This document shows positions 1-8,167 of a stretch of DNA of 57,600 nucleotides, piece by piece. Both the position numbers and the translations under genes were made by a program. The stretch is from the NCBI GenBank assembly GCA_964368965.1, contig CAYJDR010000011.1, positions 1 through 57,600 on the forward strand, given 5' to 3'. Positions within the stretch are counted from its first letter, which is position 1, and each line of letters begins with the position of its first letter. The DNA is from CAYJDR01 sp964368965 (lineage in GTDB: Bacteria > Chrysiogenota > Deferribacteres > Deferribacterales > Mucispirillaceae). The notes beneath the pieces are model-generated. The model was not told the DNA's origin, searched no databases, and saw only the letters and a list, made by a program, of their open reading frames with translations.

Positions 1-75
1 GAGTTCCGGCTCAAACCTTGCCACACCGGATAAAATGGGGTAAATAACGGGGTAAGCAAATTTAGGGGTAAAAGC

Positions 76-111
76 TTTACCCCATAAAGCGCGATATTCT
101 ATATTATTACA
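76..111 (+). repeat. 36-bp direct repeat, copy 1
   Basis: Copy 1 begins TTTACCCCA and ends TTATTACA. It aligns without gaps to 354-389, with 29 of 36 positions identical by my count. Each copy is preceded by a GGGG(T/C)A-type motif that makes a short inverted repeat with TACCCC. Candidate integrase arm-type site or regulator binding site. Confidence 0.7.
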
Positions 112-353
112 TATAGATATAGGCAAGAAAAAATGATAAAAACTATTCTTATGGTAAATATATGTGGTAAAAAATACTATGCTTGAATTTCACCCCCCTC
201 ATCTCCATCATCAAACACAAATACCAATATTTTTAAAATAAAAAAGCTATAAAATCCACATATTACATAACACACTGTTCCATACTGACCCACTCATTCC
301 TTGTTCTAAGATGTAAAATAGTGTATATAAGGGTAAAAATTTGGGGCAGAAAT

Positions 354-389
354 TTTACCCCACGAAGCACGATAATTTCTTTTATTACA
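354..389 (+). repeat. 36-bp direct repeat, copy 2
   Basis: Second copy of the repeat at 76-111, lying 21 bp before the ATG at 410 where integrase translation would be expected to start. Its position between a putative attachment region and int suggests either integrase arm binding or autoregulation of int. Confidence 0.7.
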
Positions 390-409
390 ATGAAGTACAG
401 AGGTAGCTT

Positions 410-1615
410 ATGGCAGGATAGGCTCTTAATGATACCACCATCAAGGCCCTAAAGGCGCGAGATAAGGCATACAAAGTCAGCGACGGTAGTGTAGGAGGCT
501 TACATCTCAGCGTGAGCCCCGCAGGCAAAAAAGTGTTCAGGCTCAAATATCTTTTTGCCGGCAAGGAAAAACTTTTCACCATTGGCGCGTACCCCTTTTT
601 TACCCTACGAGATGCACGCGAAGAGGCCATGAAGCTCAAAGACCTCATCGCCCACGGCATCTGCCCTTGCGAAAAAAAGAAACAAGAAAAAGACGCGCCC
701 AAAGCCGAGGTGGTGACCTTTGGCTCGTTGGCCGAAGATTGGTACCACAGCGAAAAAGAGTTTTGGTCAGAAAATTATATCAAAGACCAACGCCAGAAAT
801 TGGACGCCCATATTTTACCCCTCATGGGCAAAAAACCTATTCTGGAAGTGACACGTCATGACGTGGAAAAAACACTCACAATACTAGCTGACCAGAAAAA
901 ACAACCCACCATGAAAAAGGTGCGCGTTATCCTCAGCCAAATATTGCGCCACGCCATGCGCAAAGATTATCCCGTCACCGATTGGACAAGCCTGTACACC
1001 CATTTAGGGCGTGGACACGTCGTACAGCACCGCGCCTGCCTTACTGCCCCCAAGGACATCGCCCATCTCATGCGCTGCATCACGGCCTATGCAGAGCGTA
1101 GCCTGCTCACCAGCCTTGCCCTGCGTTTTAGCGCCTATACCTTTTGCCGCCCCGGAGAAGTTCGCCATGCTGAGTGGAGTGAAATTGATTATACAGAAAA
1201 ATTATGGCGCATTCCTAAAGAAAAAATGAAGATGAAAACACCTCATTTGGTACCGCTCACAACACAGTTGCTGGCTCTGCTGGAAAAATTGCGTCCCCTT
1301 TCGGCGCAAAGCCCCTATCTCTTCCCCTCAGCACGCGGCCGCCAAAAACCTATGAGCGAAGCCTGCACCCTCTCAGCTCTGCGCGCTCTCGGCTTTACCG
1401 AGGAACAAATGTGTAGCCACGGCTTTCGCGGCACAGCCAGCACCGTGCTTAACGAGAAAGGCTATAACCGCGACTGGATTGAACGCCAACTCGCGCACCA
1501 AGAACAAGATAAGTCTCGTGCCCCATACAAGCATACGGATTTTCTGCAGGATAGAAGGGCCATGATGCAGGAGTATGCTGATTATTTGGATATGTTGGAA
1601 CGCACTGGAGGATAA
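410..1615 (+). pseudogene. int: P4-type tyrosine recombinase/integrase, in-frame TAG near the N-terminus
   Basis: Site-specific recombinase of the P4-like integrase family (N-terminal DUF4102-type arm-binding domain, then catalytic domain). Reading from the ATG at 410, which has an AGAGGT ribosome site just upstream, gives M-A-G-stop and then the family-typical ALNDTTIKALKARDKAYKVSD. The stop is TAG at 419-421. The first start codon after it is GTG at 512, giving 367 residues and losing about 30 residues of the arm domain. Numbered from that GTG, the catalytic set is complete: Arg213 (in FCRPGEVR), His303-x-x-Arg306 (HGFR), His329 (LAHQ) and Tyr339. Removing nine bases (AGGATAGGC, 415-423) would restore ATGGCTCTTAAT, the expected start. 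It may be inactive, truncated but working, or read through. Confidence 0.75.
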
Positions 1616-1722
1616 GTGGTAGTGTTTTTTAGAACAGCCACGAGTCTAACATATACAGTGAAAGATGCTAAAAAGGGCAAGAAGTAGTGAAAGTAACAAC
1701 GGCGCCCTTGACGATGATAGAT

Positions 1723-1760
1723 AACTGCCAAGCCCTCTTTTTTTTGAGGGCTTGGCAGTT
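1723..1760 (+). terminator. Hairpin terminator after int
   Basis: A perfect 15-bp stem (1723-1737 with 1746-1760) closes an eight-T loop and is followed by a T-rich stretch. It lies 107 bp after the integrase stop, so it most likely ends int transcription. Confidence 0.75.
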
Positions 1761-1908
1761 TATTTATTCTTTTTCTAACCATTCAAAAATTATACGCATA
1801 TAATTTGTACTACAGCGATTTTTCTAGAACATGCTAATATATTTAAAAATCTAAAATTGTATTCAATTTTTAGCATCAAATTTCCATCATTCATGCCAGA
1901 AAAACACG

Positions 1909-2298
1909 TTACTTAAAAGAAGACCATGCCTTATAAGAACATAAAAAATTAGATAATTTTTTTTCTTTTGTATCAATATTGAGACATTTAATTTTTTGCG
2001 CAGCACCTTTGCACGTGCCCCTTTTAGCGTGCTCAAGAACCCATCCTTTATTTGTGTACTTTACTATACAGATGGTTGCTTGAGGCTGAATGTAACGTAC
2101 GGTAAAATCTGTCGCATTAGCATTTATTTCAAAATTTAGACCAACCCAGTCTTTTTTATATAAAATTTTAGAAAGCAATTTTTCTATATATTCAATATGC
2201 TCGCACAACATTTTAAATGACGTGACACGAACTCGAGCTTTTTTTTGAGCGTCACACAAAATCTTTTCTGCCTTCATTTCATCAATTTTAATTTTCAT
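1909..2298 (-). CDS. Small protein of unknown function (129 aa)
   Basis: I do not recognise this family. The start at 2298 is preceded by AGAGGAA at good spacing. The protein is Lys-rich with an N-terminal helical part (residues 1-45) and a predicted beta-rich middle with two strand-like stretches (WVGLNFEINA, ATICIVKYT). It has four cysteines but no recognisable metal motif. It sits on the minus strand with the small regulatory genes of the element and its codon use is A+T-rich, like the 607-residue gene at 4084. It could be an accessory or cargo protein of the element. Confidence 0.6.
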   Translation of the reverse strand: MKIKIDEMKAEKILCDAQKKARVRVTSFKMLCEHIEYIEKLLSKILYKKDWVGLNFEINANATDFTVRYIQPQATICIVKYTNKGWVLEHAKRGTCKGAAQKIKCLNIDTKEKKLSNFLCSYKAWSSFK

Positions 2299-2546
2299 AA
2301 TAATTCCTCTTTTTTGTTAAAAAATTATGCAAAATTGCAAAAACTAAAAACCAAACACGCACTACAAATAAGGCACTAAAACTACACATTTTATAGCTAT
2401 GCCACTGTTATTTTTTACTTAAACGAACACCCAACGTGCACACTCTCTTTAACAAACTACTGTACAGACTTGAGATAAAAAAATAAGCCCGCTGTATAAG
2501 AGCTTGCTGCGATTTACACATTCGCAACAAGCTAAAATACTTAATT

Positions 2547-3350
2547 TTAAATTTCGAGACGTGCCCATTGCGCCTCAACAGGACAAAGTGACTGCCAACA
2601 GGAATGTAAAACATGAGTTAGAATTTCATCGCGCCAAAGTTTAGGAGCTAAAGGTTTTGTAGTAACAAAATCATTTTCCTTAGGAGGTATTTCCCAACTT
2701 TCCGAAAATTCTACCCATTCTTTATCAATTTTACCCAAAAAGTGTTCGCGCGAGCCATATTTTCTCATTTGTGCCTTAAAGTATTTTTGTAAGGAAAAAT
2801 CATAAAATTCACGCTTCTGCCCAGCAAAATCAGCTAAAATGAAGTTCGTGGGTAAATGTATCCCCCAGCGCTCAAAACAGTTGAAAAGCTTTATTACAGA
2901 ACCGCAAGACTCCACGGGGTTTCCAATTATATAAAAAATACGGATATCTATCTCAAATCTTTCTTTCAACATAACAAAATCAGAAAGTTTATCTTGCACA
3001 AAGTCTTGTGTATTAAGAGTCCCATTTATAACGACATCCATATTATTTTTTCGATTTTTAATAATAAAATCTTTAAATTTTACAAAAGAATATTCATCTC
3101 TTAGTTTAAAATCTGTTTCCAAAAATGGCATAGTCTCAGACGAGTACCCGCTTTCACTGTAACAATCGCCGAGAAATCATGTCCTTTTCTTTTGCGCATA
3201 AAACAAAAATTCTCGCGAAAGCATATTTTTTATGACATCACAAGCATAGAGCTCGCGCGCATAAGCTTCAACGAGAGAGTCTGCATAACGATGAAAATTA
3301 AAACGTGGTACCATATCATGATTGGGGCTCAATAAAATATATAATTTCAT
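2547..3350 (-). pseudogene. Unknown 267-codon gene split by an in-frame TGA
   Basis: A start at 3350 with an AAGGAG site opens a 57-codon ORF (MKLYILLSPN...) that ends in TGA at 3177-3179. The same frame then continues without another stop to 2547. The part after the TGA reads FLGDCYSESGYSSETMPFLETD..., and the 194-residue remainder has no good ribosome site of its own at 3131. The simplest reading is one 267-codon gene broken by one stop, with an intact-looking body. The body has strand-like stretches (DVVINGT, IDIRIFYIIGNPVES) faintly like plasmid ParA/MobD P-loop proteins, but no Walker A is present. Function unknown. Other Trp codons in it are TGG, so wholesale recoding of TGA to Trp is not suggested. 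Confidence 0.6.
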
Positions 3351-3368
3351 ACTATTCTCCTTATATAG

Positions 3369-3608
3369 TTAAAAATTTAAATCAACACGTTCATGGCGCG
3401 GCAGTTCGGCCTGGTAGGCATTTTCCATCCGCTCAAAACTCATTAAAGCTTCCTCAATTTCATTGCTACGCCAGCCAATACGCCGAGCCCCGAGTTTATA
3501 CGGTGCCGGAACCTCCTTCCGCGCCACCATGCGCCTTAGCGTCGACCTACCAATTCCAAAAACTGTGCTTACTTCCTTTTCGTTCATGTAATAAAATGGC
3601 ATATTCAT
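3369..3608 (-). CDS. AlpA-like helix-turn-helix regulator/excisionase
   Basis: A 79-residue protein with the layout of AlpA/MerR-type HTH proteins of integrative elements: MNEKEVSTVFGIGRSTLRRMVARKEVPAPYKLGARRIGWRSNEIEEAL. The helix-turn-helix covers about residues 8-35, followed by the wing with the typical RRIGW segment. These proteins regulate the integrase or act as directionality factors. The start at 3608 is chosen because AAGGAG lies at the right spacing; the longer ORF starting at 3668 would overlap the neighbouring gene. It follows the 84-residue gene at 3625 in the same direction, probably in one transcript. Confidence 0.8.
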   Translation of the reverse strand: MNMPFYYMNEKEVSTVFGIGRSTLRRMVARKEVPAPYKLGARRIGWRSNEIEEALMSFERMENAYQAELPRHERVDLNF

Positions 3609-3624
3609 ACGTATCTCCTTATAT

Positions 3625-3879
3625 TTATCTGTTATATTCTTCTTTAATTTCCCACAGCCACAAGACAACGTTCAGCCGAGGGTAAACTTTTTTACGTTTG
3701 AGCAAAAAACCGCCGTCCGGCCCAAGGCCTTGGCTGGATAAATTCGCCAAGGTATTACGCTTGTAGGAGCTATGGTTAGCTATCTCTTTGTAAGTAACGA
3801 GCGGCTTAAGATTTTCATAAAGATCACGTACCCAAAATGGAGCATTTTTCAGCTTTGACGCATCATCATTTTTTTTCAT
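3625..3879 (-). CDS. Small putative DNA-binding protein (84 aa)
   Basis: Starts at 3879 after GGAG. The sequence around residues 25-65 (PLVTYKEIANHSSYKRNTLANLSSQGLGPDGGFLLKRKKVYPRLNVVLWL) has the pattern of a winged-helix excisionase-type fold: a helix-turn-helix with a Gly-rich turn, a basic wing (KRKKVYPR) and a final hydrophobic helix. It is immediately upstream of the AlpA-like gene and divergent from the 607-residue gene at 4084, which suggests a control switch for the element. The family assignment rests on pattern only. Confidence 0.6.
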   Translation of the reverse strand: MKKNDDASKLKNAPFWVRDLYENLKPLVTYKEIANHSSYKRNTLANLSSQGLGPDGGFLLKRKKVYPRLNVVLWLWEIKEEYNR

Positions 3880-4029
3880 AATTATTCTCCAATAAATTTT
3901 AATTGCAGCATTTCTACTTGCTATGTGCCTAAATTGTACTGAGAAATTTATGAAATTTTTGATGTAAAAAGTTGCCAGATTTTCATGATAACCATTTAAA
4001 ATGAATAAATAAAAAACAACATTGTAAAA

Positions 4030-4059
4030 TTCACTTAAAAAATTATCTTCTTTTATAAT
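4030..4059 (+). promoter_or_regulatory. Candidate sigma-70 promoter for the 607-aa gene
   Basis: A consensus TATAAT box at 4054-4059 lies 18 bp after TTCACT (4030-4035), a fair -35 match. The start codon follows at 4084. The region is very A+T-rich, so chance matches are possible. Confidence 0.4.
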
Positions 4060-4083
4060 TAAAGAATTTACGGACGGCTTAAA

Positions 4084-5907
4084 ATGACAAATAAAAACAG
4101 TAATAAGAAAACTTTAGACAAACTAAAAGAAGCAATAAGCGCACTAAACAACAATAACATATACGTATTTAAAGATATTTTAATCGACAATTTTGCAGAA
4201 TGCTTTGACTTAAGGGTTCTCAATGATTTTTCTGAGGTACAAGATGCCGATGGGTGGGATGATTATATAAAATCAAATTTTGATGAAAATATGGCACACC
4301 TTCCCGGAATGCCTTTCTCTTGGAAAAAACTTCATGCCATTGTGCAACAATTTGAAAACATAATTCATTCTGAATACTTAAAGACAATAAAGGGAAAATT
4401 ACATAATCATGCTCTAAAAGAAGAGCAAGCACAGCTGGCATTTCAAGATGCGCACAACACAATGGAGCTTTACTATCTTTTAGAAAATAAAACCAATAAA
4501 GAATTACTTGTATTCATTATCAAAAATTATTATCTTCCGTTGTTTAAAAAAAATGTTTGGGTAGAGCTAGGCAATAAACTCGAATTGTCATTGCAACCAA
4601 GCTTAACGTCAGAAGAAAATTTAATTCTCCAATATATACGATGTTTTGAATGTGACATTGATATTGTTAAAACTAAATTTTTTGATTTTTTTGAGAAACA
4701 GACTAAATTAAATGAGTGGCAGCAAATTCACCAGCACATGCGCCACATTTTCACACTTGAAAGTATCCATATAAACGACGACGACTTCCCATTACCGCAA
4801 AACAGTTTTGCAAAGGACCTGCTTTGTGTAAGAGATAAAATTGTTGAAACCATAATATATTCGCATGGTAAGAAAGATAAGCATGAAGAAGTAAGAAATA
4901 TCACCTCGCGCGAACTTTTTTACTTTGTTAAAAATAGCCCCATGAAAAGGTCAGGCAGATCTGATGAGATTTCCACTAACAAAAAAAATATGACTAATTT
5001 TGACGCCGAAGAGCTCTATATGGTCTTAACAACACTGCACAGCCTCAAAGAAAAATTTCCAACAACTTTTCATATTTACTACAACACATGCGCCTGTTGT
5101 TGGCGCCCTGTCCCTGCACAGGTCATGGGAAATGCCGAAAATTGTACCTGCCAATTCCACAATCGGCACCCCAAAAGTCCTGTCAAAGAAATGAAAACGG
5201 AATATGAGCGCGCGAATATAATAAAAAAAGCTCATACCTTAAGCCCATACATTAAAAACGTAGCATTAGCTTATGAAAATATATGCGAAAATGACTTTGA
5301 GCAGGGGATCAGCACTATAAAAAGGCGCTTAAACAACTACAAAAAAATTTTAGAGGAGCTCAATGCTCGAGCTTATAAGAAACTTCCCTTTACACCTGAA
5401 GAGCTCGAGGCGGAACTTTCAACATATCAGATTGAAGATATACAAAAAATTCGCAGAAAAGGTTATTTTTTAAGAGATATAAGCGTACAATTGCACAGCG
5501 GAAAGCAAGAAAAAATTTTAAGAGATGTGCTCAATAACTTATGCAACTTAGGCGACCATGAAAAAATGAACATCATAAGCGAGCAAATAGCCCCTGAGTG
5601 CACTGCTATAACTATGCAAGAAAATATACAAAGTGCTTCGCCATGGCCTCAAAAGGAAAACTTACTTGAGCATATTCCCTACATAGCTGAGCAATTATAT
5701 CGAAGCAAAACAAAGTACCCTACATCCGTTGTAGAGCTTCTTACCCCCATGTACCCAAAAATTAACGCGCAAAATAAAAAGGACATGCAAGCTCTACGGA
5801 AAATTTGGACGGAAAATTTCTATCTTTTCATCCCCATTTTGGCCAAGGCGGAAATCTGGCTGTACCAATGCAAAGGAATAATTGGAAAAACACACTTTCC
5901 AAGTTGA
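4084..5907 (+). CDS. 607-aa orphan protein with a Cys/His cluster; candidate cargo gene
   Basis: I do not recognise this protein. It is long, soluble by appearance and mostly helical, with no signal peptide or membrane segment. The one clear motif is a zinc-binding-like cluster at residues 336-362: Cys336-x-Cys338-Cys339, then Cys354-x-Cys356-x2-His359-x2-His362. It is followed by a Lys/Arg-rich helical part (EYERANIIKKA) and a coiled-coil-like segment around 405-470. It has its own promoter-like sequence and its own terminator (5958-5982), and it lies alone between the regulators and the replication genes: the usual place for cargo such as a defence gene. It is richer in A+T than the rep genes. 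That it is cargo is inferred from position; no enzymatic motif supports a specific function. Confidence 0.75.
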   Translation: MTNKNSNKKTLDKLKEAISALNNNNIYVFKDILIDNFAECFDLRVLNDFSEVQDADGWDDYIKSNFDENMAHLPGMPFSWKKLHAIVQQFENIIHSEYLKTIKGKLHNHALKEEQAQLAFQDAHNTMELYYLLENKTNKELLVFIIKNYYLPLFKKNVWVELGNKLELSLQPSLTSEENLILQYIRCFECDIDIVKTKFFDFFEKQTKLNEWQQIHQHMRHIFTLESIHINDDDFPLPQNSFAKDLLCVRDKIVETIIYSHGKKDKHEEVRNITSRELFYFVKNSPMKRSGRSDEISTNKKNMTNFDAEELYMVLTTLHSLKEKFPTTFHIYYNTCACCWRPVPAQVMGNAENCTCQFHNRHPKSPVKEMKTEYERANIIKKAHTLSPYIKNVALAYENICENDFEQGISTIKRRLNNYKKILEELNARAYKKLPFTPEELEAELSTYQIEDIQKIRRKGYFLRDISVQLHSGKQEKILRDVLNNLCNLGDHEKMNIISEQIAPECTAITMQENIQSASPWPQKENLLEHIPYIAEQLYRSKTKYPTSVVELLTPMYPKINAQNKKDMQALRKIWTENFYLFIPILAKAEIWLYQCKGIIGKTHFPS

Positions 5908-5957
5908 AAAAACGGCAACTTTTTAGAACAAAAAAAACGTGATTTTTTTCATATAAC

Positions 5958-5982
5958 AAGCCTCATCAAGGGGCTTTTTTTT
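5958..5982 (+). terminator. Rho-independent terminator after the 607-aa gene
   Basis: A seven-bp stem (AAGCCTC with GGGGCTT, one G-T pair) closes a five-base loop and runs into eight Ts. It separates the orphan gene from repA. Confidence 0.75.
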
Positions 5983-5993
5983 GGCGTGTGGCC

Positions 5994-6017
5994 CCTTATA
6001 ACTTTAACCTTATAAGG
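5994..6017 (+). promoter_or_regulatory. Palindrome covering the repA ribosome-binding site
   Basis: CCTTATAA (5994-6001) and TTATAAGG (6010-6017) form an eight-bp inverted repeat with an eight-base spacer. The second arm contains the AAGG of the repA ribosome site, so it could act as an operator or as a translation-masking hairpin controlling repA-repC. Confidence 0.5.
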
Positions 6018-6024
6018 ATACATT

Positions 6025-6975
6025 ATGAATTTTGAAGACATGAAAAAGGAAATTACCTACTACGACGCTGCCTCCACAGCACAAATTGAAGCGAAAAATT
6101 TTATCATCCCGGGCTTTCCACAAGGCGTCGTGGGCGCCTTGGTCGCCAGCGGCGGTGTGGGGAAATCTTTCTACACCTTGCAGTTATGCATCAATATCGC
6201 TTTAGGACGTGAAGGGTTCAAGCAAGGAAAGATTATTTACCTACCAGCGGAAGACCCGCAAGACGAAATTTTTTCACGCATTCAGGCCATAAACATGAGC
6301 TTTGAACTATCCACAGCCGATATTGAGGCAGTGAAAAAAAGATTTTTTATCATTAAATGCCTTGGGTATAACGTAAATCTGCTCAATGCCCAAGAGCAGT
6401 TTGAAGAAGGAATTATTAAAACCTGTGAATCATTAGAAAAATATGGTGACGACGAAAAAGCGCATGGTAAAATTTCTCTTATTATTTACGATACTTTTAG
6501 ACGTTTTCATCTTGGAAACGAAAACGATGCAGCAGAAATGTCTAAAATGCTCTCTGCATTGGAACGCGTAGCGGAAAAAACGGGTGCGGCATGCCTATTT
6601 CTACATCATACAAACAAAACATCGGGATTAAATTCCGCTGTGAGTGCACAGCAAGCCAGCAGAGGTTCCAGTGTACTTGTTGATAACATTAGATTTCAAT
6701 GTTTTATGCAAAACATGAGCGAAGCTGAATCTAATTCCTTATGCGATGTGGGCACCGAGCCCATTGGCGATGAACATAGGAAGCACTATGTGCGCTGGGG
6801 GGTAAGCAAAATAAACTATGGCGCCCGCCCCGATGACCAATGGCACCGTAGAAACGACTTTGGGGTGCTTGAAAAAGTCACGTTAAAAAAGGCAGTTAAG
6901 AAGAAGAAAAAAGGGAAAAGCGAAGAAGACAGCGAAGGCTCTAATAACAATTTGTCCAAGGGAGGTGAATTATAA
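6025..6975 (+). CDS. repA: RepA-type hexameric replicative helicase (IncQ-like)
   Basis: RecA-fold ATPase like RepA of RSF1010, which unwinds DNA at oriV. Walker A is ASGGVGKS (residues 41-48). Walker B lies in SLIIYDTFRRFH (151-162), followed by GNENDAAEM. The sensor-like FLHHTNK is at 192-198 and the conserved QQASRGSSVLVDNIR at 209-223. All are in the order expected for this family. The 316 residues slightly exceed RSF1010 RepA (279) because of a basic, low-complexity tail (KKAVKKKKKGK). Its stop overlaps the repC start by one base (TAATG), so the pair is translationally coupled. Confidence 0.9.
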   Translation: MNFEDMKKEITYYDAASTAQIEAKNFIIPGFPQGVVGALVASGGVGKSFYTLQLCINIALGREGFKQGKIIYLPAEDPQDEIFSRIQAINMSFELSTADIEAVKKRFFIIKCLGYNVNLLNAQEQFEEGIIKTCESLEKYGDDEKAHGKISLIIYDTFRRFHLGNENDAAEMSKMLSALERVAEKTGAACLFLHHTNKTSGLNSAVSAQQASRGSSVLVDNIRFQCFMQNMSEAESNSLCDVGTEPIGDEHRKHYVRWGVSKINYGARPDDQWHRRNDFGVLEKVTLKKAVKKKKKGKSEEDSEGSNNNLSKGGEL

Positions 6976-7943
6976 TGCGTAAAACAATTCTCTCTAAAGA
7001 CGCGTGGATTTCTAAAATTTTCCCTAAAAAAAATATGTTTTTCTTAAAATCTGGGGTAAAAGATGGAGACTTTTCTTTGCATTCAAGAGTAGGAAAAAAT
7101 AATGTGCGGGTGCAAGCTCCTACCCCTCTGCAAGTATTTGATTTACGCCTTTACACAGCTTTGCTAGGTATAGCGAAGCTAGATTACGGCACTGTACGCG
7201 GTAAATGGTTGTCTTCTGCCCCCAAAAGCGTAGACGGGAAAAACTTGCGTAAAGCTTTGCACATTGAAGGGCATCACCATGATACCCACCTGCTGTGCGT
7301 TAGCACAAGCTTGCGCAGACTTGCTCGCGAAATGGGCTACGCCAGTTCTGGCCTTTTCGGCCAATATATTATGGCATCATTACAAATTTTGAGCCAATGC
7401 CGCATCGATGTGGATGATTTTGTAAGCGGTACTGCCAGCTTTCATATGCTCTCATATATTCAGCAAGAGGATAAGCAAAAAAACTTGTTAATCACCTTAA
7501 ATCCCTACGCTTCTGAGGTTATTGCAAAAGCAAATGGCTACACCCCATATTCCTTAGAAGAAGCTCGCTTGCTAAGGCATAATGGGTCTATCTTACTACA
7601 TTACAGCCTCTCAGCTGTCATTGATAGGGGTAAAAAAATTACGCTTAATCATAAAACCTTAGACGCCTATGTGTACCCTAATGGCGCTTTATCGCAAGCC
7701 CAGAAAACTACCGTCAATAAAGCCCTTGAAGAAATAAAAAACACATTGCAATGGCCTATGGAAAAAATGTTCAGTGTTAAAGGCGAGGAACAACTATCCA
7801 TCACGCGCCCAACATCGCCCCAAATAGCAAGTAATGCAGACAAAGAAAAAAATCTAGCATTTCAAAAAATTACTTGCGCGCCCGCCATGCGGGCAGCTCC
7901 CTGCGAAGATTTTATGGAAAACCACGATTCTCACTTCGCATAA
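6975..7943 (+). CDS. repC: RepC-like replication initiator (IncQ-like)
   Basis: Placed directly after repA with a GGAGGTG site and one-base overlap, as in IncQ plasmids, where RepC binds the oriV iterons and recruits RepA. The 322 residues show family-like features: RLYTALLGIAKLDYG near residue 60, the helix SLRRLAREMGY near 112, then SLQILSQCRIDV, LLITLNPYASEVI and a second winged-helix part around 200-260. The candidate iterons lie just downstream. Assignment rests on gene order and moderate sequence resemblance; RepC proteins diverge widely. Confidence 0.8.
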   Translation: MRKTILSKDAWISKIFPKKNMFFLKSGVKDGDFSLHSRVGKNNVRVQAPTPLQVFDLRLYTALLGIAKLDYGTVRGKWLSSAPKSVDGKNLRKALHIEGHHHDTHLLCVSTSLRRLAREMGYASSGLFGQYIMASLQILSQCRIDVDDFVSGTASFHMLSYIQQEDKQKNLLITLNPYASEVIAKANGYTPYSLEEARLLRHNGSILLHYSLSAVIDRGKKITLNHKTLDAYVYPNGALSQAQKTTVNKALEEIKNTLQWPMEKMFSVKGEEQLSITRPTSPQIASNADKEKNLAFQKITCAPAMRAAPCEDFMENHDSHFA

Positions 7944-7994
7944 GAACCCTGGGTTAACATTAGTGAAGATGGGATTTATGTAATATCTACTTTT

Positions 7995-8029
7995 TATCCT
8001 ACATTCTCCCTACGTGAGAATGTAGGATA
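7995..8029. promoter_or_regulatory. 14-bp perfect hairpin, candidate ssi site for RepB-type primase
   Basis: Arms 7995-8008 and 8016-8029 pair perfectly over 14 bp around a seven-base loop (CCTACGT). An outer TCTAC (7986-7990) can also pair with GTAGA (8032-8036). No T-run follows on either strand, so it is not a normal terminator. RSF1010 ssiA/ssiB are hairpins of about this size recognised by RepB' primase, whose homologue is encoded at 8305. Confidence 0.55.
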
Positions 8030-8101
8030 GAGTAGAATAAGGTTTATATATAGAAATAATAATTATTAATTCAACTACTTACCTGTAATAATAAAAACTT
8101 C

Positions 8102-8167
8102 AATATCGCAACTAAGTACAGCACTTATCGCATTTTATGTTATAGTTTATCGCAGTTAGGCTACCTT
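8102..8167 (+). repeat. Three iterons with 22-bp period
   Basis: TATCGCA occurs at 8104-8110, 8126-8132 and 8148-8154, exactly 22 bp apart, with weaker similarity in the rest of each unit. An exact two-turn spacing places the cores on one face of the helix, as expected for initiator binding. IncQ iterons are typically 20-22 bp. Confidence 0.65.

Larger units (their letters stand above)
1..409. other. Gene-free left end of the mobile element, upstream of int
   Basis: No convincing gene is seen here. The stretch is A+T-rich and holds several GGGGTAAA/TTTACCCC motifs and a 36-bp repeat present twice (76-111 and 354-389). Its position directly upstream of a tyrosine integrase makes it the likely attachment-site and integrase-binding region of the element. 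The true element border and any tRNA target may lie left of position 1; I could not identify a tRNA end in the first bases. Confidence 0.5.

Noticed and set aside
1..30. tRNA 3' end as integration target at the window start
   Set aside because: The bases do not form a T-arm and acceptor stem that I can recognise. The only sequence shared with the right junction is TTGCCACA (near 12,095), which is too short to mean anything.
2408..2614. 68-codon minus-strand ORF
   Set aside because: It starts inside the 3' end of the interrupted gene in another frame and has no ribosome site or protein-like pattern.
3177..3179. In-frame TGA as selenocysteine
   Set aside because: No convincing stem-loop follows the TGA at the distance needed for a bacterial selenocysteine element, and the protein is not a known selenoprotein; a simple nonsense change is likelier.
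3369..3879. The two small adjacent genes as a toxin-antitoxin pair
   Set aside because: The downstream one has a clear AlpA-type helix-turn-helix and the upstream one a winged-helix-like pattern; neither has toxin features.
7995..8029. Hairpin as an ordinary terminator of repC
   Set aside because: Neither strand has a T-run after the stem; the real minus-strand terminator is at 8,259-8,283.
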